DNA of 64,000 nt from Planctomycetota bacterium (GTDB taxonomy: Bacteria; Planctomycetota; UBA1135; GCA-002748355). Positions 24,908-32,735 of the stretch are shown here, one piece after another. Positions within the stretch are counted from its first letter, which is position 1; the number at the start of each line of letters is the position of its first letter. The notes under the pieces were generated by a model. It searched no databases. It saw only the letters and a program-made list of their open reading frames with translations, and had not been told where the DNA came from. The stretch lies in NCBI GenBank assembly GCA_020638795.1, contig JACKHW010000002.1:62001-126000 (forward strand), read 5' to 3'. Both the position numbers and the translations under genes were made by a program.

Positions 24908-27562
24908 TCAGTCCGCGACAGCTGCTTGCGCCGCCGCGAGCCTCGCGCCGAGGATGCGGTAGGGTGAGCAGCTCACGTAGTCGAGACCGAGCGCGTGGCA
25001 GAAGGCGATGCTGCGCGCTTCGCCGCCGGTTTCGCCACAGATGCCGACTTTGAGCTTCGGCTTCGTCTTGCGACCTTGCTCCGTCGCGTGTCGCATCAAG
25101 AACCCGACGCCCGCCTCGTCGATGACCTCGAACGGGTCGAGTTCGAGGATGCCGTCTTCGAAGTAGCGGTGGAAGAAGCTACCCGCGTCGTCGCGCGAGA
25201 AGCCCCACGTCATCTGCGTCAGGTCGTTGGTCCCGAAGGAGAAGAAATCCGCGTGTTCGGCGACGCGTTCTGCCGTGATCGCCGCGCGCGGGATCTCGAT
25301 CATCGTTCCGATGTGGTAGTCGACGCGGGTGTCGTTCTTCGCGAAGACGGCTTCGGCAACGACGACGAGACGCTCGCGGATCTGCTCGAGTTCTCGGGCT
25401 TCTGCCACGAGCGGAATCATGATCTCCGGGAACACGTGGCGACCTTCGTTCTGGATGCGGCAAGCCGCATCGAGGATCGCGCGCGCCTGCATCTCGTAGA
25501 TCTCGGGATAGCTGATGCCGAGGCGACAGCCGCGATGGCCGAGCATCGGATTGGCTTCGTGCAGTGCACCGAGACGCGCGCGCAGGTGTTCGACCGAGAT
25601 GCCGAGTGTGGTTGCGAGTTCTCGTTGGCCTTCGTCGTCGTGCGGCAAGAACTCGTGCAACGGTGGGTCCAACAACCGGATGTTGCACGGCAAACCATCC
25701 ATGACCCGGAAGATCTCTTCGAAGTCGCCGCGCTGGAGCGGTTCTAGGGACTCGAGTGCGGTGCGGCGTTCTTCGCCGGTCTGCGCGACGATCATGCGAC
25801 GCATCGCGAGGATGCGCGATGCGCCGAAGAACATATGCTCGGTACGGCACAGGCCGATTCCTTCGGCCCCGAACTCGCGAGCCTTTCGGCAATCCTTCGG
25901 CGTGTCGGCGTTGACGCGCACTCGAAGTCGTCGCGCTTCGTCGACCCACCCCATGAAGCGCTCGAAGTCCGGAGGGAAGCGCGCCTCGACCGTCGGGACG
26001 AGGCCGGCATAGATCTGCCCGTTCGTGCCGTCGAGCGAGATCGAGTCACCCTCTGCAAATTCGTGATCGCCGATGCGGAGCGTGCCTGCGTCTTCGTCGA
26101 TGACCAATGAACCACAACCGGACACGCAGACTTTGCCCATCTGTCGCGCGACGACCGCCGCGTGCGAGGTCTTGCCACCGTGCGCCGTCAAGAAGCCGAG
26201 ACTGCACGCCATGCCTTCGAGATCTTCCGGTGAGGTCTCCATGCGGACGAGGACGACGGTGTCGCCCGCTGCCGCGTATTGCTTGGCGCGATCCGGCGAC
26301 AGCGCGATGCGCCCGGCGGCCGAACCCGGCGATGCTGCAATGCCGTCGCCGATCGTCTCCTTCTCGGCGTTCGGATCGAACTGGGGATGCATGAGTTGTT
26401 CGAGCTGGCTCGCTTCGACCCTTCGAACCGCCTCGCGCTCGGTGACGATACCTTCGTCGACGAGTGCAACCGCGATCCGCAGGGATGCGGTCGCCGTGCG
26501 TTTTCCGTTGCGTGTCTGCAGCAGATAGAGCTTGCCGCGTTCGATCGTGAACTCGATGTCCTGCACGTCACGATAGTGGCGCTCGAGCCGGTCCATCACG
26601 TCCCGGAGTTCGGCCGCGACGCTCGGCATGACCGAGTCGAGTTCGGCCAGCGGGCGCGGAGTGCGGACACCTGCGACGACGTCCTCGCCTTGTGCGTTGA
26701 TCAAGAACTCGCCGTAGGGAGTCTTGTCGCCGGTCGATGGGTCGCGAGTGAACGCGACGCCGGTTCCCGAGTCCTCGCCGAGGTTCCCGAAAACCATTGC
26801 CTGCACGTTGACGGCGGTTCCGAGCAAGCCATCGATGCGGTGGATGCGTCGGTAGATGCGTGCGCGTTCGTTGTTCCACGATGCGAGCACTGCGAGGATT
26901 GCACCGCGAAGCTGTTCGCGAGCGTCCATCGGAAACGGCTTACCCGTCTCCTCGAGGACGATACTCTCGAACTGGGTGCGCAGCAGGATCAAGTCCTCGG
27001 CCGAGAGATCGGCGTCGCGATGCACGCCACGTTCTTGCATCTTGCTCTTGAGCAAGCGTTCGAAACGTGCGCTGTCGACTCCGAGAACGACGTTGGCGTA
27101 CATCTGCACGAAGCGTCGAAACGCATCGTGTGCGAAGCGCGCGTCACCGCTCTCGTCGGCGAGACCGCGGACCGACTCTTCGTCGAGTCCGAGGTTGAGG
27201 ATGGTGTCCATCATCCCCGGCATGGATCGCGCTGCGCCGGAGCGCACCGACACGAGCAAAGGCCGTCCCGGGTCTGCGAACTTGCGACCGGTCGCGTCTT
27301 CGATACGGGTCAGAGCGGTTTCGATGCGGGGCCACAACTCGTCGAGAACGGCCTCAGCGCGGGTCGCTCCGTACTTCTGCAGGTTCTCGCTGTAGTTCGC
27401 ACACACCGTCGTCGCGATCGTGAATCCGGGTGGCACCGGGATTCCGAGGCGGGTCATCTCCGCGAGATTCTTGCCCTTGCCACCGAGGAGCTCGGTGCCG
27501 CCGTCGGCAACGTCGGTGTTGCCAGCGGCGAACGAGTAGACGAGGGGGGACGAGGTGTTCAT
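24908..27562 (-). CDS. ppdK: pyruvate, phosphate dikinase
   Basis: 884 residues, the usual length. Interconverts ATP + Pi + pyruvate and AMP + PPi + phosphoenolpyruvate in central carbon metabolism. The N-terminal nucleotide-binding domain has GGKGKNLAEM at 28-37 and VSVRSGAARSMPGMMDTI around 105-122. The swivelling domain carries the phosphorylated His467 in AHGGKTSHAAVVARQMG. The C-terminal PEP/pyruvate barrel includes GIGLCRTEHMFF, ARAILDAACRI, SFGTNDLTQMTWG, GICGETGGE, and the catalytic Cys in DYVSCSPYRI. A TACGAT box ends 5 bases before the ATG, suggesting a leaderless transcript. It converges with the SbcC-like gene. Confidence 0.98.
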   Translation of the reverse strand: MNTSSPLVYSFAAGNTDVADGGTELLGGKGKNLAEMTRLGIPVPPGFTIATTVCANYSENLQKYGATRAEAVLDELWPRIETALTRIEDATGRKFADPGRPLLVSVRSGAARSMPGMMDTILNLGLDEESVRGLADESGDARFAHDAFRRFVQMYANVVLGVDSARFERLLKSKMQERGVHRDADLSAEDLILLRTQFESIVLEETGKPFPMDAREQLRGAILAVLASWNNERARIYRRIHRIDGLLGTAVNVQAMVFGNLGEDSGTGVAFTRDPSTGDKTPYGEFLINAQGEDVVAGVRTPRPLAELDSVMPSVAAELRDVMDRLERHYRDVQDIEFTIERGKLYLLQTRNGKRTATASLRIAVALVDEGIVTEREAVRRVEASQLEQLMHPQFDPNAEKETIGDGIAASPGSAAGRIALSPDRAKQYAAAGDTVVLVRMETSPEDLEGMACSLGFLTAHGGKTSHAAVVARQMGKVCVSGCGSLVIDEDAGTLRIGDHEFAEGDSISLDGTNGQIYAGLVPTVEARFPPDFERFMGWVDEARRLRVRVNADTPKDCRKAREFGAEGIGLCRTEHMFFGASRILAMRRMIVAQTGEERRTALESLEPLQRGDFEEIFRVMDGLPCNIRLLDPPLHEFLPHDDEGQRELATTLGISVEHLRARLGALHEANPMLGHRGCRLGISYPEIYEMQARAILDAACRIQNEGRHVFPEIMIPLVAEARELEQIRERLVVVAEAVFAKNDTRVDYHIGTMIEIPRAAITAERVAEHADFFSFGTNDLTQMTWGFSRDDAGSFFHRYFEDGILELDPFEVIDEAGVGFLMRHATEQGRKTKPKLKVGICGETGGEARSIAFCHALGLDYVSCSPYRILGARLAAAQAAVAD

Positions 27563-27567
27563 GTCGA

Positions 27568-27573
27568 ATCGTA
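27568..27573 (-). promoter_or_regulatory. candidate -10 box (TACGAT) for ppdK
   Basis: TACGAT on the minus strand, 5 bases before the ppdK ATG. Same short spacing as the boxes before mutS and the gene at 3551. Confidence 0.3.
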
Positions 27574-27596
27574 TCGCGTCTGATGAAGAGCGGGGG

Positions 27597-28250
27597 TCAC
27601 TCGTCGGTGCGGGCGAGCCGCAGGACTTTCCAGGTCCAACCGATTTCGAGATAGCGGAAGGTCTCGTCGGACAAGCCGACGAGTTCGGGCGAACGGATGC
27701 GTGCGTCGATCAGTCCTTTGATCTCGTCGATGACGCAGCCATCGAGTCTGTCGGTGTAGCTCCCGATGACGCGGGTTTCGCCCGAGTCCGGATCCGCTGC
27801 GCCGACGTCCCAGTACGCGTAGCGCCCGACTTCGACGTCGAAGCCATAGCCGTGGGACGACAGTCGAAATCGCTCGCGCCCAGAAACGGCGTTCCCTTGC
27901 GCGTCGAGGACCGGTCCGCGTTCCACGATCTCGGCGTCTCCAGCGAGATGGAGCCCGGGGACGCGGTCGGACAGGCGTTCCCACGCGATCGCGAATCCGA
28001 CGCCATCGATGCCGTACGCGCGCTTGAAGTCCTCGGACATCGCTTCGTAGATGACTTTGGTGTCGCTCGCGCGAATTGCCGTGAGCAGCGTGTGAATCGT
28101 CGCGTCGGGACTATTCCAAGTGATATCCGTGATGGGAATCCCCGTTCCACAGCCGAAGAGACCGAAGATCGTGCAGCAACTCTGCAATGGCAGGAGTAGC
28201 GGCAGGGCGAGCACGGCGAGCTTCGTTCGGCGGCGGACCATCGGTGCCAT
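27597..28250 (-). CDS. lipoprotein of unknown function
   Basis: 217 residues from ATG 28250 (ATG 28241 also possible). Short basic N-terminus, hydrophobic run, and a lipobox LPLQSC, so it should be lipidated and membrane attached. Two further Cys residues follow closely (SCCTIFGLFGC). The mature part contains DATIHTLLTAIRASDTKVIYEAM, split as an NTF2-like helical opening, and ends with a beta-rich WTWKVLRLA; an NTF2-like fold is possible but not assured. A GAGGAA ribosome site lies about 12 bases upstream. It is the first gene leftward of the divergent promoter region; ppdK follows 34 bases after its stop. Confidence 0.75.
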   Translation of the reverse strand: MAPMVRRRTKLAVLALPLLLPLQSCCTIFGLFGCGTGIPITDITWNSPDATIHTLLTAIRASDTKVIYEAMSEDFKRAYGIDGVGFAIAWERLSDRVPGLHLAGDAEIVERGPVLDAQGNAVSGRERFRLSSHGYGFDVEVGRYAYWDVGAADPDSGETRVIGSYTDRLDGCVIDEIKGLIDARIRSPELVGLSDETFRYLEIGWTWKVLRLARTDE

Positions 28251-28301
28251 GTGTGTTCGTGTTTCCTCGTGTTTTCTCGCGCGCCGACGATGGCGGTTAG
28301 A

Positions 28302-28310
28302 CTTCTAGCA
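28302..28310 (-). promoter_or_regulatory. candidate extended -10 (TGCTAGAAG) for the lipoprotein
   Basis: TGC plus TAGAAG on the minus strand, about 50 bases before the lipoprotein ATG. The last base departs from TAnnnT, so this is weak. Confidence 0.25.
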
Positions 28311-28356
28311 GTGCGTTGAAAAAGTCGGGCACGCGCCGAGTGCGTGTTTTCGTTGT

Positions 28357-28419
28357 CTCGGTGGCTACCGAAAATGCAGGCGAATCGGCGATTCGCTGAG
28401 GCTTTCGGTAGCTGCCGAG
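28357..28419. repeat. 63-base two-stem hairpin between divergent promoters
   Basis: Outer arms 28357-28373 and 28403-28419 pair over 17 positions, with 15 Watson-Crick pairs and two G-T wobbles. Inside is a second perfect stem, GCGAATC (28380-28386) with GATTCGC (28390-28396) and a GGC loop. The two stems are separated by 6-base internal loops on both sides. No T run follows on either strand and both flanking genes point away from it, so it is not an intrinsic terminator. A smaller stem CACGC/GCGTG followed by TTTT lies at 28330-28350. It may be a REP-like palindrome or a regulatory structure. Confidence 0.7.
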
Positions 28420-28465
28420 GCGGTGAAGGCGCGTGCTCGGTGCATGTCTGAGTTTTGCAACACGC

Positions 28466-28474
28466 TGCTATGTT
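28466..28474 (+). promoter_or_regulatory. candidate extended -10 (TGCTATGTT) for the DUF1573 gene
   Basis: TGC plus TATGTT, 46 bases before the ATG at 28521. Exactly the same nine bases occur in the rpoD leader (53714-53722). No clear -35. Confidence 0.45.
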
Positions 28475-28520
28475 CGAGAGGATCAGGTCGTGTCGCAAGA
28501 ACGACCTCGTTGAGGTGGAG

Positions 28521-29837
28521 ATGAACGACTCGTCGAGACAGGCAGGTGCCAAAGGCTCCGATGGCAGGGGGAAGTTCCGTGGAGTCGCCCTTTACGTGCT
28601 CCCGCTCGGGTTCGTGCTGGCCTCGTGTGGGCAGGATAGTGGTCGCGATGCCGCAGGTGGCCGGAAGCAGACCGGCAAGGCGGCCGCGGGAGTCGAGAAG
28701 CCCCAAGATCCATCGAACCGGCTGATTCCCCCGGGAGAGTCGCGGATTCGGACGATCGTCGGAGAAGTCCTCGAGGATCGAAACGACGAGGTCGGCGAGT
28801 GGGCGCGCAAGCGGGCCAATCAGAGTGCAGAGAAGCGCCGAACGCAGCGCTGGCTCCAGCCGATCGACGTCGATTTCGGCAAACAGCGGGTTGGCACCAA
28901 GCTCGAGGCCGAGCTCGTGCTCATGAACCCGACGAACGAGCCGCAGAAGGTCACGAGCTTCTCCAAGTCGTGCAAGTGCCAGGAAGCCGTGCTCGTTCTC
29001 GGGGACCGCCGCATCGACCTGACGAAGGGTTTGGAGGAGCCGCTCGAACTCGCGCCGGGGCAGAAGGCCAAGGTGTACGCGACGGTCGAGGTGCCGGACA
29101 TGCAGACGCGGCAGACCGTCAACCTGCAGTTCCTCACCTCGGATCCCGACCAGCCGCTGCTCGACGCGCAGCTCCATGTCGATGCAGTGCGCGACTTGCA
29201 CGTCTTCGTCGGCGAGAAGCAGACGGACCTGATCGACTTCGGAATCCTCTCGAAGGATTCGGTGCGCGACTTCGAGTTCCGTGTGGTCAGTCGGGACGGC
29301 AAGCCGTTCACGGTGCAGGAATACGAGGCGCCGCTGCCCGCCGGCGTGCGCGTCGAGTTCTCGAAATCGAAGGACGACGGCTCGGAGTGGGTCGTGCGCG
29401 GCAAGCTCGGGCCCGACCTGCCCGAGAATCGCCACGGCGGCACGGTGCATTTCGTGACCGATCGCGGGAAGTTCGAGATCAGCGTCTACGCGACAGTCCA
29501 GCCGCCGATCAAGGTGTCGCCGTCCGAGATGGTCATCCTCGGCGTCGTCCCGCAGGGGCGCGGCGCGACCAAGGACGTACGCTTCGACGTGATCGATGCG
29601 AACGACAGCTTCAAGGTCGCCAAGGTCGCGTGGTTCGATATTCCCGGTGGGCTGCTTCCGGATGGAGTCTCGTTCGGTGCGGACATCGACAACGCCGAGG
29701 ATGGCAAGTCGGCGACCGTCCACGTGCGCGTGCCACCGGGTCTCGGTCGCGGGCGTTTCCAAATCGGGATGCTCGTGAGTTTCGAAGGCGATCGCTTCGA
29801 GCCGCGCAAGGTGCGCTTCATCGGGCACGTGCGGTAG
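28521..29837 (+). CDS. DUF1573 lipoprotein
   Basis: 438 residues from ATG 28521, chosen because the purine-rich GAGGTGGAG abuts it; an in-frame ATG at 28455 lies before the candidate promoter. Lipobox FVLASC at about residue 36 follows a hydrophobic run. The mature protein starts with a charged linker, then the DUF1573 domain: VDFGKQRVGTKLEAELVLMN, KVTSFSKSCKCQ (the family Cys motif), LAPGQKAKVYATVEV. Two further immunoglobulin-like repeats follow (VDFGIL-type IDFGILSKDSVRDFEFRV and VILGVVPQGRGATKDVRFDV). DUF1573 proteins are abundant in Planctomycetota and Bacteroidota; their role is not established. It stands alone 175 bases before the pilus motor operon. Confidence 0.88.
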   Translation: MNDSSRQAGAKGSDGRGKFRGVALYVLPLGFVLASCGQDSGRDAAGGRKQTGKAAAGVEKPQDPSNRLIPPGESRIRTIVGEVLEDRNDEVGEWARKRANQSAEKRRTQRWLQPIDVDFGKQRVGTKLEAELVLMNPTNEPQKVTSFSKSCKCQEAVLVLGDRRIDLTKGLEEPLELAPGQKAKVYATVEVPDMQTRQTVNLQFLTSDPDQPLLDAQLHVDAVRDLHVFVGEKQTDLIDFGILSKDSVRDFEFRVVSRDGKPFTVQEYEAPLPAGVRVEFSKSKDDGSEWVVRGKLGPDLPENRHGGTVHFVTDRGKFEISVYATVQPPIKVSPSEMVILGVVPQGRGATKDVRFDVIDANDSFKVAKVAWFDIPGGLLPDGVSFGADIDNAEDGKSATVHVRVPPGLGRGRFQIGMLVSFEGDRFEPRKVRFIGHVR

Positions 29838-29997
29838 CGCTGCGCCGTCAGGTTCCGAGCTTGGCGAGTGACGTCGTTGTGCTGGACGCTCATCGCCGCG
29901 CTCCCGCTTGCGTACCGTCCCCGCCCCCGCGCTTCTCGGAGCTCGAGCCGAGGGGGACAGCGACGAGTTCGCTGGCGGTGCTTCCGCTCGCGGTCTC

Positions 29998-30006
29998 TGG
30001 TAGAAC
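29998..30006 (+). promoter_or_regulatory. candidate extended -10 (TGGTAGAAC) for the pilus motor operon
   Basis: TGG plus TAGAAC ends 6 bases before the GTG at 30013, the same geometry as other boxes here, although the sixth base is C rather than T. Weak. Confidence 0.25.
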
Positions 30007-30012
30007 TGCGTT

Positions 30013-31662
30013 GTGACCGACGAACAACTCGCAGAGCGGCTCCTCGCCGCGGGCATCCTCGACGCGGGCAGCCTCGAACAGGTGCGGTCCTATGCCAAAT
30101 CCAGGCGCACGCACCTCTGTGCAGCGGCAGCACAACTCGGAATCGCTCCCGAAGCGGACCTGTGGCGGGTGTGGGCGCAATGCGTCGGGATGCCGTTCGT
30201 CGACCCCGGCGACCGCACGATCGGCGACGACATCGTCGGCCGTGTTCCGAAGGCGATCGCGATCGAACACCGCGTGTTGCCGGTCGTCGTCAAGAACGAC
30301 GTGCTCTACGTCGCGCTCGACGATCCTGGGCGCAGCTACGTGCTCGATGACCTGATGTTCGTCGCCGGTGGCGAAGTCAAGCTCGCGCTCGCGCCCCCGA
30401 CCAACTTCGCACGTGCGCACGAACGCGCGTTCGGCGAGAAGAAGGTCGATGGCGCCCGTGGCCAGAGTGCGAAGGCGCTCGGCGAGGAGGACGCCGACGC
30501 ACCGATCATCCGGCTCGTGCACAAGACCATCGAAGAAGCGCTCGTCGCGCGCGCGAGCGACATCCACGTCGAGCCGTTCGAGAGCTCGGTTCGTGTGCGC
30601 TATCGCGTCGACGGCGTGCTCCGCAGCGTGGCGGCGCACCCGAAGAACCTCCAAGGCCCGCTCATCTCTCGCCTCAAGATCATGGCGAGTCTCGATATCG
30701 CCGAGAAGCGCAAGCCGCAGGACGGGCGCATCCAGTTTCGTGCCGGCGGGCGTGACATCGACATCCGCACCGCCGTCCTCCCGGGCAACCACGGCGAGAC
30801 GATCGTCATGCGTTTGCTCGACAAGGAAGCAGGACTCAAGTCGCTCACCGCGCTCGGGTTCGCCGGCGACGAGTACGACCACTTCCAGCGCTTGATCCAA
30901 CGCCCGAACGGCATCTTCCTCGTGACCGGCCCGACCGGTTCTGGAAAGACGACGACGCTCTATGCGGCGCTGCGCGAACTCAATCGCCCCGACGTCAAAA
31001 TCATCACGGCCGAGGATCCCGTCGAATACAACCTGCCCGGGATCAACCAGTGCCAGGTGCGCAGCCAGATCGGCCTGACGTTCGCGAGGATCTTGCGTGC
31101 GATGTTGCGCCAGGCGCCCAACGTCATCCTCGTCGGTGAAATCCGCGACCCCGAAACCGCCGAGATCGCGATCCAGGCCGCGTTGACCGGACACCTCGTC
31201 TTCTCGACGCTGCACACCAACGATGCACCATCCGCGCTCGCGCGCCTCGTCGACATGGGGGTCAAGCCGTTCCTCGTCGCGGCGAGTATCCAGGCCGTGC
31301 TCGCACAACGCCTGATCCGCGTGCTCTGCCCGAGTTGCAAGCGACCGCACGACGCCGCCGAGAGCGAGCTTCGGCAGATCGGGCTGTCTCCCGACGATGC
31401 TGCCGGCTCCACGGTCTTCGGACCCGGAGGGTGCGAAGCGTGCGGACACTCCGGCTATCTCGGGCGCAAGGGCATTTTCGAACTCATGCAGCTCGACGAC
31501 GAGATGCGCGAGATGACGTTTCGGCGCGAGCCGACGATGCGGATTCGTAGCTATGCGGAGAGTTCGGGCGCGATGCGCTCGCTTCGCAGCGATGGTGCAC
31601 GCAAGGTCCTCGACGGCACGACGTCGATCGAAGAAGTCCTTCGCGTCGTGGCAGCAGAATAG
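30013..31662 (+). CDS. type IV pilus / type II secretion extension ATPase, PilB/GspE family (copy 1)
   Basis: 549 residues from GTG 30013. Hexameric cytoplasmic motor that powers pilin assembly. The N-terminal MshEN-type domain (about 1-150) is followed by the ATPase: DIHVEPFESSVRVRYRVDG around 175-195, Walker A GPTGSGKTTTLY at about 306-317, the Asp box ITAEDPVEY, Walker B VILVGEIRDPETAE, and the His box FSTLHTNDAPSALARL. The tetracysteine zinc motif is complete (CPSCKRP and, later, GCEACGHSGYLGRKGIFEL). It is followed by PilT after 2 bases. A second PilB-like ATPase lies directly after PilT, so at least one may serve a specialised system. Confidence 0.95.
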   Translation: MTDEQLAERLLAAGILDAGSLEQVRSYAKSRRTHLCAAAAQLGIAPEADLWRVWAQCVGMPFVDPGDRTIGDDIVGRVPKAIAIEHRVLPVVVKNDVLYVALDDPGRSYVLDDLMFVAGGEVKLALAPPTNFARAHERAFGEKKVDGARGQSAKALGEEDADAPIIRLVHKTIEEALVARASDIHVEPFESSVRVRYRVDGVLRSVAAHPKNLQGPLISRLKIMASLDIAEKRKPQDGRIQFRAGGRDIDIRTAVLPGNHGETIVMRLLDKEAGLKSLTALGFAGDEYDHFQRLIQRPNGIFLVTGPTGSGKTTTLYAALRELNRPDVKIITAEDPVEYNLPGINQCQVRSQIGLTFARILRAMLRQAPNVILVGEIRDPETAEIAIQAALTGHLVFSTLHTNDAPSALARLVDMGVKPFLVAASIQAVLAQRLIRVLCPSCKRPHDAAESELRQIGLSPDDAAGSTVFGPGGCEACGHSGYLGRKGIFELMQLDDEMREMTFRREPTMRIRSYAESSGAMRSLRSDGARKVLDGTTSIEEVLRVVAAE

Positions 31663-31664
31663 AC

Positions 31665-32735
31665 ATGTACGACATCTTCGAACTCATGAATCTCGCGGTC
31701 CAGCGAGGCGCCTCCGACCTGCATCTGTCCGTCGGGCGCAAGCCGACATTTCGAGTGCATGGCCGTCTCGTCGAGATCGGAGACGGTGGTCCACTGACCG
31801 ACGACGATACGGAGAAGCTCGTCCGCCAGTTCACACCGGCGAACCATCTCGAGGAACTCCTCCAGAGCGGCACGACCGATTTCGGCTACGCGCACGAGGA
31901 TCTCGCGCGGTTCCGAGTCTCCGCGTTGCGTCAGCGTGGATCATTCGGCCTCGTCATGCGTTTGATCCCGAATCGCTTGATGTCGCTCGAGGAGATCGGA
32001 TTGCCCGAGGGCGTGCTCGACCTGCTCGAACGCCCGCGAGGGCTCGTGCTCGTCACGGGTCCTACCGGTTCGGGCAAGACGACGACTCTCGCGTGCATGA
32101 TCGACCGGATCAACGAATCGCGGGACGTGCACATCGTGACGATCGAGGATCCGATCGAGTTCTACCATCCGCACAAGCAGTCCCAGATCACGCAGCGCGA
32201 AGTCGGTGGTGACGTGCCGACATTCGCCGAGGCGATGCGACGCGTCCTGCGCCAGGACCCCGACGTCATCCTTCTCGGAGAAATGCGCGATCTCGAGACG
32301 ACGAGCGCCGCGATCACCGCTGCCGAGACCGGGCACCTCGTCTTCGGCACGTTGCACACGACGGGTGCGGCGCGAACCGTCGACCGCATCATCGACCAGT
32401 ATCCGACCAATCAGCAGGAGCAGATCCGCGCGCAGCTCGCCGTCTCGCTCGTCGCGGTCATTTCCCAAGTGCTGCTGCCGCGTGCCGACGGGAAGGGGCG
32501 TGTCGCCGCCTTCGAGGTGATGCTCGTCAACTCGGCGATCGAGAATCACATTCGTAAGGGCGAGACGTTCAAGATCACGTCGGCCATCCAGACGAGCAAG
32601 CGGCAGGGCATGGTCTTGCTCGATGACTACCTGCGAGAACTCGTCGATCGCGGAAAGATCACGCCCAAGACGGCGATCGATGCGGCGCAAGAGCCGCGCG
32701 AGATGGAAGAGCGATTGCTCGGAGGATCGGTCTAG
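31665..32735 (+). CDS. pilT: pilus retraction ATPase PilT
   Basis: 356 residues. Disassembles type IV pili to generate retraction force. No MshEN domain: it opens directly with the PAS-like part (LMNLAVQRGASDLHLSVGRKP, in two pieces). Walker A TGPTGSGKTTTLA at about 131-143, EDPIEFYH, Walker B VILLGEMRDLETT, and the His box FGTLHTTGAARTVDRI. The conserved PilT C-terminal segment corresponds to AIENHIRKGETFKI, and no tetracysteine zinc motif is present, which separates it from its PilB neighbours. Its TAG stop overlaps the GTG of the next ATPase by one base. Confidence 0.95.
   Translation: MYDIFELMNLAVQRGASDLHLSVGRKPTFRVHGRLVEIGDGGPLTDDDTEKLVRQFTPANHLEELLQSGTTDFGYAHEDLARFRVSALRQRGSFGLVMRLIPNRLMSLEEIGLPEGVLDLLERPRGLVLVTGPTGSGKTTTLACMIDRINESRDVHIVTIEDPIEFYHPHKQSQITQREVGGDVPTFAEAMRRVLRQDPDVILLGEMRDLETTSAAITAAETGHLVFGTLHTTGAARTVDRIIDQYPTNQQEQIRAQLAVSLVAVISQVLLPRADGKGRVAAFEVMLVNSAIENHIRKGETFKITSAIQTSKRQGMVLLDDYLRELVDRGKITPKTAIDAAQEPREMEERLLGGSV

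Noticed and set aside
28365..30056. 563-codon minus-strand frame opposite the DUF1573 gene
   Set aside because: Shadow frame: the translation is His/Arg/Asp-rich without motifs, and it would run across the hairpin and both divergent promoters.
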